From Bagarius yarrelli (taxonomy: Eukaryota; Chordata; Actinopteri; Siluriformes; Sisoridae): 64,000 nt of DNA. Positions 10,820 to 23,583 of the stretch are shown piece after piece (within the stretch, counting starts at the first letter, position 1; each line of letters begins with the position of its first letter). The DNA lies in contig VCAZ01000003.1 of assembly GCA_005784505.1 (NCBI GenBank), forward strand, positions 10,233,510 through 10,297,509. The letters run 5' to 3'. Both the position numbers and the translations under genes were made by a program. The notes below the pieces were generated by a model. It was given only the letters and a program-made list of their open reading frames with translations, did not search any database and was not told the origin of the DNA.

Positions 10820-13800
10820 AGTATACCATTTAAAAGTCTTTTAAGGGTTTAACTAGAGGGCTGCAACCTTTAAGTTGCAGAAGAGCAGGTCCTCACTTTG
10901 TTACAAACAAAGGCTGTGTGTAAGCATGTGCCCTTTTTCCAAAACCCCGGCTGAGATAACAGCTGCTGTATAATATGGTTAGGAAATTACTTGCCCTGTT
11001 CTTCGGTGGCAGCATGCAGCCATCAGGTTAAACAAAAATGAACTTAGATGTAGAAGCATTAATTAGCTGCCTGTAAAATGATGTCAAGACAAATGCACCT
11101 GTGTGTGTGTTTGTGTGTGTGTGTCACACAAGGACAGAGTCTAGCAGTCTGGGACCTCACTAATGGCACCGTTCAATGGATTTCTCATCTGCTTACCGAA
11201 TGTGATCTCCTTTGAGTGCATCTGAGCATCACAAAATGGAACTGTCTTCCACAACACTCCCCACACTGCCCCACCTCGTCAGGCTGATTAGTTTATTTTT
11301 GGCATTTCCTCACAGCTAGGCATGATCCAACATGATCCTGACAGGAAAGATCCACCCAGTCCGGTTGTTTAAAAAAAGCAGAGCTCAGAGTGGTGACTGT
11401 TAGACACAGGTCATTTGAAAGGCCACAGAGTCATTAAGCTTCAAGTCAAATCCGGCTGCTGACACAGCACAACCCACACGATGCCATCTGCAGCATCTCG
11501 AATACAAATACATTACCAAAAGGAGGTTTTATACAAGCGACTAATATGCCGTGGAACAACTGCCTTGATTAATGTATGCTGTTCAAATTATAGTTTTGCA
11601 TGCATGCATTTTGGAGTGTATGTGAAAATCTGACTTTTTAATGTTTTCCTGTTAACCCTTTTAAAAATTGGACCGAATGGGATACAGCAATACACGGTGT
11701 AACATGCTCTGACACACACACACACACAAAGACACTCACACAATTTAATTTTTAAGTGTATTTATGTTCAGAACATATTATCATATTTTACTAGTCTCTG
11801 TTTTCTGTTTACTTGTGACAAATAACCTGCTATATTTGTCAGTTAAGTGTTTAAACTACCCCAAATAATTAAAGTTTCTGCTGTCTAACCCTTCCTGGGA
11901 AAGTCCGACTTGAGAACAGATTTTTAAGTATGTCCGAGACCAAGTCATTTTCTCCTCCTCTGTCAGCCATCGTGGGCGTAAAATTTGACGTGTTTTGCTG
12001 GTCAAACTTGGCTGTAACCAATTAAAGGATGGAAAATGCTGACAATATTGTGGGCCAGGTAACCTAAATAGTTGAAGAAACAGTCACATTGCTAATATAG
12101 TTAAATTACATTGGTCAACACTGCTGATTCTGAAGGCCCTGGGCAGAATAGATTGACATGGCAGAACATAGAGGCTGAAAAAAATGTAGCATACACATAC
12201 AGGAAGCAGTGCAGCAAGAGAAACGCTACAAAAATAAAGATAAATAAACTGTTGGGAATAAATTAATACAATTTTATGGAAGAAATATTAGAATTTAGGT
12301 TGTAAATGTATGTCAGTGCTACTGATAGTGTTTAGGCAGCAGAGAAGGCCTTGCTTGACTGCCCACCACTGTCTTTAACAGACTTATTTGCAGGCATATC
12401 GCTGTAGCCATTATCACTAAACACTTATGCAATTTGTTGTACAATTTTTTTTCTTAATACGAACGGCTGTATTTAGTCTCATTTTAGTGCAGACTTATGC
12501 ATTGAAGACGAGAAAGTCATTAAAAGTTACAAGCCATTTTCACTTGTAACTTCCAACTAAAATATTTCCTCAATTTGTGCATTACTAAATGAGTTTGTTA
12601 TTGTCATTCCTATAGGCATCAGATGTTATTGTTGTGTATTATTCATTTAATATTATTAATGACACAAATAAATAAGCAGGTAAGAAACAGATGTCCGTTA
12701 AAACAAGACGAATGGCTTGATGTTTTTTCCTTCACAACGTATTTTATGTGCAAAAGTTGGACAGAAACTTCACTTCATAAGCAAGTTTATTTTTTAGACA
12801 ATACAGAATGTTTCCCTCATTTTTACCTTCCCTTTCCCTGACAGTGCTTGTTTACAATTTTGGCTGCAAGTTCGGGTAATATTGAAACTGAAGCTTTTAT
12901 TAAAGTTTCTCCATCCATTCTTATTTAAGGGATTTAAGACTGTTGAAAAAAAAGGGTTGGATTTTGATAGGCTTGAATACTAACAAATGTTGTTTCAGAA
13001 CACATCCAAGAGATTGTGAATGAATTTGTGAATGAATTTTATTAAGAATATCATCATATTTTAAAAAATGCCAACAAAACAGTTAAATTGTTTTTTTTAT
13101 TGTTTTCTTAATTGTGTTCCAGGCCCTGAAGTATTAAATGCAAATCAACCTTGATGCTCCCTCCATTATGCTTCACATTTAGAATAAACTTTTGCTTTTA
13201 GTATGCAGTCGTTGTAGGATATTTGATTATGACTTGCAGTTTTTTATTCGGCAAAAAAATAAACATTTTGTTTATATTGTTAAATCTATTTTGTTTTACA
13301 TCAACAAATTTGATTAAAATCTATAACAGAAATTACAGACTAAAGCCGGAATGTTCTAATATATCCATCAAAGATGCATGCTAACTATAGGTTCAGAGTC
13401 AAGCATGTTTCAACATGTCAGAACAGCAATGTGTTAATGTGACTAATCATAGATTTCAATAATGCCTCACTATATAAGAAGTCTTTCTTTGTCACAGCAT
13501 AGGGAAATGCCTTTTTCACACCTTTTTTTTTTATCTCAGCTTGTTGGAACGATGGGTCTAAGCACAGGGCCAGCAATAATACAGCATCCCTACATGGAGT
13601 AGCGAGTGTTGAGAATCTTGCTCTATATATACATAGAAATGAAATGAAATAATAGTAAGAAAAGAAACACAGTTGGTTTGTTGAAACAGAAAAAAAATAT
13701 ATCTTTTAATTTGTACAATGTCTTACAGCTGGTTAGTTATAAGGAATCTATACCCCTACTCTGGCAAAGAGACAGATAACAAAAAATTGGGCAGTAGCAT

Positions 13801-13880
13801 CACTACAAGTAGCAAAGCTACAAGTTTAAATACATTTCTCAGTAATAGTCACTAAATGTAACCAGTTTGGGCAAACAACA
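10820..13880. other. Non-coding stretch, no gene seen
   Basis: AT-rich with GT repeats at 11099-11124 and CA at 11714-11728. The part from about 11130 to 11560 is complex, non-repetitive and moderately GC-rich, so it is a candidate conserved regulatory block, unproven. A short tandem gtgaatgaattt is present at 13016-13039. Confidence 0.45.
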
Positions 13881-13885
13881 ATCTA

Positions 13886-14024
13886 CAAACAAACGTTTCT
13901 ACTGAAAAGCAATTTTATTCAGAAAACAGACACTTTCTCCCTGATAGTGTCTGTTTTCTGAATAAAATGGCTTTTAGTGTCTGTTTTCTGAATAACATAG
14001 CTTTTCAGTAGGAAAGTTTGTTTG
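13886..14024. repeat. Long foldback: 49-bp inverted repeat with a 30-bp tandem duplication
   Basis: The left arm 13886-13934 pairs with 13976-14024 at 45 of 49 positions. The right arm holds a tandem copy (13946-13975 and 13976-14005), and the inner copy pairs at 29 of 30 positions. The result is a strong hairpin with two alternative pairings. It may be a foldback element or a hairpin RNA source; neither is shown. Confidence 0.85.
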
Positions 14025-14904
14025 GTGATTAAGTAGTGCAGTAGCGTTCAAACAAGCTACATTTACTGACTTCAGTTCAGTAAGTGACACACCAAAAGTA
14101 CTGCTGTTTAAAGGGCTTTTTTACGGCGGCCGACAAACAGATTTTTGGTACATTATTGCCACTTTTTCTCCATACAGTAATGTCATGAACCAATCACTGG
14201 GCTAAGATGAGAAATATATTGCAAGTGATTCCCAAATTAGCTGCAAAAACAACCTTTGCAATTCAGTAGAGTCTGCAAACAGTTAACCACAACCAACCAC
14301 TACATTTCCCAAAGAGGTCACTGCAGTGTAGTGAAGCTTTATTTAACATAGACTAAATGAAAGCTTAGCTCACGAGATTTTGCAAGAAGGTTGCCCAACA
14401 CTGATATTTAACTTAAGTAGGCAAGGATTCAAGGATTTTGAGAGTATTGTAGTATACAGTGGGTCTAATATATAGAACACCTAAAACTGAGAGATGCACC
14501 CAGTTCTAAAATTTCTGCAGGAACTAATTTTTGCATTCTTTTATTCTCTTTCTCTCAGCTTTTCCAGCCTTTCCACACTAATTCCAGTGCTATTTGAAAA
14601 AAATCTTTTTAAATGACTGGGGAAAATCTGAGGTTAAGTGCTGCTATGAGACGTTGAACCATTTACAGGTGATGTGTCTTTACTAGAAGATATATCAGTT
14701 TAAAAAAGCCGCCATTGTATGATGTTACTGATGTTATTTTATATGTTATTCTAACTAAATTATATATGCTATTTAGAGGCTGTGGGATTTGCAGAAGGGC
14801 AAAACTAAGGGCACAGCATTTTCTGATAAACATGCTTGCATCCTGATAGTCTGGCTATTGGGGTCAAGCGAAAGTATTCTTAAATAAAATTATAAGCCTA
14901 ATGT

Positions 14905-15250
14905 TCCAGAAGCTTTATTGTCATTTTACATGCTACACAAAACAACACAGAATTACACAATAACAACAAAGAGACGCTTAACAGGACAACACAGAGCTAA
15001 AGACTAAAAGTAAATTGTCTTAGCAACATAAAGTGCATGTGTGCAACCTGGTGCAAACAGTGCAAGACGGACAGTGCAATAAACAGTTCAAACATTAAAC
15101 CAGACTATTAAGTAAGTAAAAACAAGAAGCTTGTACGGAACCTTAAATTAAACAGCGCCGACCAGATTATAAAAATGTGCAATTAGAAATGTGTGCAATT
15201 AAACAGCAAGGTTAATGTGCAAACTGCCTTTAAAGTGTCCGTGCTTAACA
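14905..15250 (-). mobile_element. Possible reversed LINE 3' end or related dispersed repeat
   Basis: The pattern gctttattgtcattttacat followed by many gtgcaa-type strings is typical of a common fish repeat in reverse orientation. The boundaries and class are uncertain. Confidence 0.35.
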
Positions 15251-16435
15251 ATGTATTTTTGTGTTTACGCGTTGCTGTAAACCTCGATTGTATTGTTGGG
15301 TTCTACACATACGTGTCGCCACAGTGGAGTATTTGTTACAGTTAGGACAGGTATTTGTGACAAATAACACCACCATTACTATTTATCACTAAATAAGTTA
15401 CAATAAGTGCATGCACACCATTATTTTTTATTATTATTTTTTAATATTTCACTGCAGGAGGCAAGTAAATAAATTCCTAAAGTGATAGAGATTATTAATT
15501 GTATTGTTCTGGTGAGACAAACTGTATTTAGTATTTAGTAAAAACAGTAAGAATTTTTGTATGGTACACTATATAAATGTATGTAACCTCTCCTACTAAT
15601 TAAAGTCATAATTCCCAATGCTGAAGCTCAGAGGAGACAAAGTGTCTGTCTTTGTAACCCTAGTCTGTCTAAAAACTTAAAACTACTACACTGTGACCTT
15701 ACACCTAACACAGAGCAAATACCTCAGACACATAGATTCTCAACCGTCAGCAGTTATAAAAGTCATGTCATATAACAGCAAACAGCAAAGCGGAAGTTGA
15801 AAGACTTAAAAAAAAAAAAAAGTTTGCTAGAACTTAAATCACAGAATAACTAGTAATTTAGAATCTAGTATTTTAAGCATTTCAATGCCATGCAAGAAAT
15901 AAGAATATAATAATAAAAATGTAATAAACCATTAAGAAATAAAACTACAAGACGCTTAAGGATAGATATAAAAAAAAATTATTAAAAAAACCAACCAATT
16001 AATTTAATTATTTTCTTTGGCTCTGCACATTGTTTATGTTTCATATTTATGTTTCTTATGTTCATTAGGTCATGCTTTGAGTTAACGGTTGTTTCTGTGC
16101 TTGTGTTTACTCCCTGTCTCGTTCTATGTCATGTGATCTGCCTGTCACATGATCCTCTTATCCATGTGTATTTAGCGCTTGTGTTTCTCTTTGTCTTTGT
16201 AATAGATTTTGGTTGTGTCCCTGTACTGCTGCCATGAGTCTATGTCAAGCTAATTCAAGTTGAGTTTATTCAAGTCAAGTTAAGCTAAAATAAGATAGGC
16301 AAAGTCAAATCAGTTTTTTTTTTTTTCATGGTTTGCCAAATGCTTATGTAGAGTGTTCATGTTGTAACCCTGCACCTTGGATTCTAAAATACTACTCGCT
16401 TCAGTTGACTTCTTTACAGAATCTATGACCCCACT
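15251..16435. other. Non-coding stretch, no gene seen
   Basis: AT-rich, with short A runs and a tcaagt/tcaagtt tandem near 16243-16290. No protein-like frame. Confidence 0.5.
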
Positions 16436-17495
16436 ATGAACCCAGCGGTTAGCCGTCTGCTCTGCCTTGGTCAAAGCAACCGAACCATTGAGAATTATGT
16501 GCAGGAGTTGTGTGGATTATGCAATCTCTTTGGCTTATTTTATGTGTTCTCCTTTAAGATCTTGCTACACCTGGCACCAGTGGTACTTCTAGAACTCCGA
16601 CCATGGGGCTTGCCTGAAAAGTATACATCCTGTTGGACGATCCTATAAGTGCTAGGGAGATCAAGAAATGCTCGATTGCTAGTTGACTCGCCCCCGCCGG
16701 GATTCCTTCTTAGGGAGCTGGATCAAGAACAAGATATACCATAAGTCAGCCTCAAGAGGCCGATTCTCTTAGTAGACTACATGGAAGCATAGACAGGTCA
16801 TGTCACAATAGATCTCCAGGACACGTACTTCTATATATCCTTCCTTCCCCAACACAGGAAATTCCTGAGGTTTGCTTTCCAGGGCGAAGCAATCCATTGC
16901 CAAGTTCTTCATTTAGACCTCTCTTTGTTACCCCATATGTTCATAAAATGTATAGATACTGCGCTGGCTTTTATGCGACTCAAGGGCATCTGCATATTTA
17001 ACTATATAGCCTAATACTGGCATTCAGATATCGTTCTAGCTCATATCCAGAGGCTGGGGTTAGTGCCAAGCGTACCAACCCCCCTCCCCCTCAGTTCAGA
17101 GCAGGGTCACACTGTTAATGGTAGCCTCGTTCTGGCCAGACAGAGCATAGTTCTCAGACCTGGTGTCCCTTTTAGAGGGTCATCCTCTACAGATACCATC
17201 AGTAGGATACACACATCCACATACTTTCCCCATGGAGGTCAAATCTCCCTGAGATGCTGCATAGTGTGTAATATCTCCAGCGTCCCTGTTGCACTGAATG
17301 CAAACTTACTAAGACACAGTGCTGCTTATGTTTATATGGAATCACTTTCTGGTCGATGACATCACCCACCAGTGACAGGATGCTTTCTGATTGGTCGAAT
17401 TACACATGTGCTTCAGGGCAAAGGTTATAAAAGGGAGCTTTGGCGCAGCGTCTCATTTTCTCTGTGAAACCATGGTTACATACAGTATGTAACCT
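16436..17495 (+). mobile_element. Decayed DIRS-like retrotransposon fragment (reverse transcriptase region)
   Basis: From 16802 a + frame reads VTIDLQDTYFYISFLPQHRK and then FLRFAF, IKCIDTALAFMRLKG and IFNYIA-stop. This matches the DIRS-type fish reverse transcriptase pattern (TIDLKDAYFHI, FLRFAF, YIDDW). The YIDDW catalytic site is lost and frames are broken. The right end holds the element-end type sequence aaccatggttacatac and a palindrome at about 17471-17491. The first part (16436-16560) resembles a gag fragment weakly. It cannot be active. Confidence 0.65.
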
Positions 17496-20400
17496 GATGT
17501 TTATTTTATAACTAATCAAACATTCAACACAATATCCAGTACTAGTATTATCTGACTCAAAAAGTCAACTTAAAAAATTTTGCATAAATGATTTCAGTAA
17601 ATTTGGAATCTACATTCAGCTGTCTCTCTAGTTAATTCTGTCAGAGACACGGTAATTATATTGGACTGTGATTTTAACACCACCAGTGTCATCACCACAC
17701 TACACTTGGGAGAAATTAGCAGTGCATTCTTCTGGCTTAAGAAGATCCACCCCCTCATTGCTCTTTTTACATTCCTAGGTAGCTGTATGGCCTTGTAGGC
17801 ATGTACATGACTAGCAATGTGCTGTAATTGTTGCATATCTGAGAGATTCTCAGTGTTGTATTATACAATGATGCTCAGGTGTTAAAGTAGCAGTACATCA
17901 TGTGATACATTACATTTAGTCACTGAAGCATGTATTAGACAAACTGAGTTCAAATCCTAGAACTGCCAAAGAGCTTCAAACCTTTAAATGTCCAGATCTG
18001 TTTTTTTCCCCTTAATATGGTTTATTAAGGTTAGTGATTAGTTTAATTAGTCAAGGTTCTGAGTTGTTCAATAGAAGGTCAGGGTTTGCTCCAGAAACAC
18101 TATTTAATAGCTACACCTGTGTTCCTACCCAAAGTTTTAAAGGTGGAATATGTGAGAAAATAACTTTAACTGTGCTGTACTGTAATACAGTATGAATCCA
18201 AAGAAATATATTTACAGGATGGGGTGGGAAAAATAAACTAGGCAATATTTAATGGCTATAGAACTTGTAAAATCACTGGAGTCAAGATAAAAACAGTCTC
18301 TCCTTTAAGGATACCAAATAAGATTTCAAGCCTTGCACACTGAAGGACTTTGGGATGTTCTCCGTAATATTCCAAAAAACCTCCTTCAGTCAACTGTGCA
18401 TTCCAACTCCGGCTGTTTAAGGAAAAATTAAAAGATTTGAAAAAAGTGTGTTTAAAAGAAGGTAAAATGTAAAGATTTGCTTTCAGTGTATTATCTATTA
18501 AAGTACATGTACAATTTAGTTTTAATACATTTGTATAGAAAATATGAACTTTATTACCAATTTTTATGTCTAATCATTTTTTTTCACCCACCCTGCATAT
18601 ATATTTATCCACGTAAGGATATTTAGGAAAAGCACAGCAGTAAATAACTGTATCTTTTTTTTAATAGCACACAGTAACAGTCACGAAAACCATATAGATT
18701 AAATAAGGCTGGACCAAGACATAAATGTCATGCCTGTGATATAAGCTTACTAATATAAAATTGGGACTTTGTTTTAGCAGACAGAATTTTTCATACACCA
18801 GGATGATACGGGCAGCTGAGCATCACTCATTTTCTTAGATAAGTTGGATTTCACCTCAGACACATCAGGTTAAAGTGTACGACAAATAAGTAATGTAGAA
18901 GAATTTGTGTAGGAGTGGGATTCATCTTGATGTTAACTGCACTGAAGTGATGTCATGTCCCTCCAGACAGCTAAGTGTAGGGCACAGATGATAGACCTTG
19001 AGCGGTAGGGTGTATAACACAATAAACACAGCCCCAGTGACCAGCCAAGTTCACCTAAGCTGTGCAGGGTCATATACTGCTGCTACATAGCATTCTGCCG
19101 CCACACACCAGCACATTCTGTGTGAGGCATAATAAAGCCGGGTATGTAGGACACAATAACACTGCTGCAGATTTCTCTATGTCTCTACTATAAACTTTCT
19201 TTCACCCTAACATTCTTATATCACCTAACAAGAAGAATAATTTAAAAAAATGTTTTGGCAACATTGAAAAGGGATATAAGAAGTTTCTCGAAGGTGCAGT
19301 CGAATTTGGAATCTTGGGAAATGCTAACTGTAGCCTGATAACACTTAAAGCCTCGCCGGCCAAACCCAAGCCTCCTAAACTAGACAACCAGAAGCGACAT
19401 TATTACAATACATCTGACATTTATTATAGACAAAATTACCAAACATAAAATATTAATACTTAATTACACTCTTCTGCTGTAGATAAGCAAAATCATAAAG
19501 GTACAAAAAATGTATAAGCTGTGTGTTATTATAAAAAACACCAAAATCACACCATCCCAGCAGAAAAACAGCAACCTCATCATTTAGACCCTTGGACTCC
19601 TGTCGTAGACTTGAGCATAGAATAGCAACACCGATATTGATTCAAGTTTTCCCTCTGTTTTTATCCAGCCTTTATTTCCGCAGTACGTTAATGTACTGAT
19701 GATGTATCCTGTGCAGTGCTATGCACATACATATATTGACAGGCAGGTCGAAAAGCATCATAATAATATCTGAGCAAACTTTTGACTGGATAAACATTTC
19801 TTGTTTCTATGCCTTCCACAAAATAGATATAATATATATTTTTAGCGCTTGAGTTAATGATTGCTATCAGGATGTGAGAAAGACTTTCGACCAGCAGAAC
19901 AAAAATGTTTTTAAAAGCAATCACTAATTGCCTCTTTAAGCTATACTTTAAGGATAATGATAACGTGACTTTTTACAAGCTGCATGTATCAAATGATCTA
20001 ATTATGATATTTTCCTACAATGGGGGAAATATAGAATCTAACCCACGATCGTTTTTTTTAGATCGGTTTTAAGCCTCGGACTTCATATGTGAAATAAATC
20101 AGATATGAATCGGATACATGCATTAGCAGACAGATCAGCTTTTCACCTGTTAACGCAAGTCGAACGTCACTGAATAAGCAACCATGGCACATGACATCAA
20201 CTCAGGTGGACACAAACAGCGATATATATTGTATAGCTTAGCGAAATTGTGTATTATGATATTTCATATATGTGGTGTGGAAAGCAAAACACTAAACTGT
20301 AAAACTAAAACTAATTATCATTAAGATAATTAAACACATTGTATAAATACAAATAAAGGCTTGGTGGTGAGTGTATTTTAAATATCAGTACCTGTTTTTT

Positions 20401-21896
20401 AAAAACTTTTCCACGTGTTATCCTTGTGTTATGTATTTGGATAATCTGGGTCAATAATATTTTACTATATATATTAGCATCACATTTCAGGGTTCGTATG
20501 ACACTTTCACACGTCTACAGTTACTTAAATATATAAGGAGGAAGATGGAAATGCTTATATAGATGTACAGTATGTCAGTTCGAGTCTGTTCTTATGTAAT
20601 GTATTAGCTACTGAGTTCAAATCAATTTAGTTTTATTTAGTCATCATTACAAAGCCTGGTTGTCAGGACACGACCACTGGAAAGTTTTTAAAATTTAACA
20701 ACAGAAAAACATCATGCACTCGTTGTTTCATATATAATAAAATTATTATATATTTTTTTATTTTTCCTTTTGTTTGGTTAAAATATGTATAGTCAATTTT
20801 TCCCCTTATCTAAATGCAAAAAAAACAACAAAAAACAGCCATGTGGGGCATTGTTTAAATTTCTTTCTTCTCTGTTCATGTTTTATTATGCCCACATCCC
20901 GAATTTGCATAAAAGCAGGTAGATGGAAAGCCCACAATAACACCATTGTCCTGTGGGTTGCCATGGTGAGTATACTGTATAGGCTGTCTTTGAGATACTC
21001 CAGGTGGCCTTATGTACTATTTTTTAAATCATACCACTAAGTCAACCTCAACCTTTTCTGCCTGCTATAACACAATAAAAAAAAAGCTACATGCACAATG
21101 TCACATAAATACACACATTATATACACTATAGCCACACTAACCACCTACCTACAATTCAGTAAGACAAACAAAGCAAATACGCAAATAAAGCCACAAACC
21201 AGAAGGAAACATGCAGCATTTGATACACTTTTATAAACCAGTAAGTTAAAACCCAGACTATATATACATGAGCAGTAGATGGTGTGCAACCTACACCAGA
21301 ACAAACTTATCTAAGTGTGTCGTAAATGTGGGAGGCAGACAATTGTCTCGAAATCCCTTTATGATAGAAATCTATTTAAGATTTTTCTTAACTGCGACAG
21401 TGTCTAGGTTACACACCGTTTTTTTTTTTGCTTGTGAAATCAACTCAAGTAAAAAGCAGGTTTAGGTCCAGTGCTAGTGTTCCATCAATCAATTAAATAA
21501 TGCCCAGGCTGATATTTATGTTTCGGGAATTGTAATTACATCCCAAATCACAATTTAAGGCCAATAATTATACATCTCGTAAGAATAAGTGTAATAAGTT
21601 GAAGTTGCAAAAGTGTATTTTTGCCTAAAGGACATCTATGAAAAATATATTTTAATTACTACATTATGACTATACATGTTTTAGGGGAGCATGGCTATAA
21701 AGTTCTTAATTGCTCAGTTTCCCTCTGATAATCATAATAATAAAGATAAAGATGATAATGATTATAGAATGTATACAAGACATACGGTGATAATTAGTAA
21801 GTCATTTGCATGTCTATATTTTTCTATACAATATATACACATATGCAATATAAATCATTAAGGTTAGATTAAGGTTAGATTTAAGGCTTTACAATA
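17496..21896. other. Non-coding stretch, no gene seen
   Basis: AT-rich. The part 18780-19160 is complex and non-repetitive and could be conserved regulatory DNA. No frame looks like a known protein. Confidence 0.45.
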
Positions 21897-22105
21897 TATT
21901 TTTTTCTTTGTCTTGTTATTCTGAGTTCTTCTTTATTGTATACAAATAATTTTTAAAAAATGACATAAGGGGGTTATCAAATGCCCATTTTTCCACAAGT
22001 AGATGTAATTTTTGGTAAGGTCTTAATGAAACGTCTATAATATATTTTCATTTAGTTTTTTTTAATTTTAAGTGTACAAAACACTCAATTTACCTTGTCA
22101 GTAAC
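21897..22105 (+). repeat. Dispersed repeat pair, copy 1
   Basis: Shares an ordered series of motifs with 23387-23583, including ggttatcaaatgcccattt, aagtagatgtaattttt and aagtgtacaaaa. The two are diverged copies of the same element in the same orientation, 1.5 kb apart. Family not identified. Confidence 0.7.
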
Positions 22106-23386
22106 AGTTCTGTTCACGGCGACCTGTTTCAGTGCATGTTGCTTTAAACGCTAATGATCTCTGTTGGTCCCTCTGTTCTGTGGGGTGTTTCCACTGCTCC
22201 TGAAGATAATAATGATGAAGATGATGCTGATACTGATTATAGAATGTGGACTACTACGCTACAGACCCCTTAGGCACATGACAGTCACACTTAAGGGCTA
22301 ATCATATTCCAAACCATTCTAATCAGAACTATAATGCACTGCTGAAGGAATTGAAATTAGGAAAGAAATGACTTGAGCAGTTATGTGTCCAGAAAACAAG
22401 CTGGGCTCACCACTGTTACGTAATTGTTGATGTAATTTGATGGATGAACAGATTCAAACACAGATGAGTTAAATTCAGTCAGCACATGTTCTCACAGACA
22501 GATGGATTCTGGTGCACACTTCAACCACATTTCATCCATAAATAATGAGTAAATGTGAGAAAAAAAGTGCAAGAGAACAAAGAGTAGGGACTGGGTTGAA
22601 ATAATAATTTAAGTTGAATGTGGAATCCAATTAATTTATTTCCACAAAATGTTTTTTTTAATCATTATTCATAGGTTACTGCTGCTCAGACAAGTGCATT
22701 TTTTCACTCCAACCTGGGCATCTTTATATAGAGCTCATTTTGCATACTAGACATCAAGGCATCAGGGCACATACACACATATTTAACAAAGATTTTGCAT
22801 GAATATAGGTCATAATAAAAAAACTTACACATATAGGCATAATTTGGACTGTTGTCTCTGTTACACACAATTGTGGCCTAGTTTCAACATGTTGCCATTT
22901 TTATCTGTTACAGTATCTTTTCTTAATTTTACGTAATAAATATTTGTAGGCTTTGTGACCTTCTGTAAAATCTCAAAATTGTATAAGTGATGTTGTTTGT
23001 CAAACCCCAAATCCAGGCATGTCTATAAACACAAAGAAATCCAGCTTGTTTTTAAAGACATAAATAGAACTTGACCTTCAGCATTTGCACCTACAAAGCA
23101 GAGAGTAAAGTATTCTTCTAAAACAAAAACTTTCAGCTGATTGCTTGTAAATTAATAGATAAAAAAATAGTGACTAAGTTTAAAATACCTGCGAAGAACT
23201 TTTATATAACTACAAAGCATGACAGATATTATCGACTGGTTCTTGTCATGCGGAATCATGTAATAGCTGTATATGCATCAAGCTTTTAAAGTTACTCATA
23301 TATTTTACACAAAAAACAAAGAAGGCGCTATGGGAAATGCTATCTTTTTTATATAATAGTTATTTATATATATTATATAATAACTT
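22106..23386. other. Non-coding stretch, no gene seen
   Basis: No protein-like frame or recognised element between the two repeat copies. Confidence 0.5.
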
Positions 23387-23583
23387 ATTATTTTCCTAGC
23401 TTTGTTATTTTGCATGTTTTTTTTTGTATACGAGTAGTTTTCAAAATGACTTAAAGGGGTTATCAGATGCCCATTTGTCCATAAGTAGATGTAATTTTTT
23501 TAGGGTCTTAATAAAAAGTCAATAATATACTTTAATTTCAATTTTTAGCAAAAGTGTACAAAAACACTTATTTTACCTTGTTA
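23387..23583 (+). repeat. Dispersed repeat pair, copy 2
   Basis: Second copy of the element at 21897-22105, with ggttatcagatgcccattt and aagtagatgtaattttttt. Confidence 0.7.
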
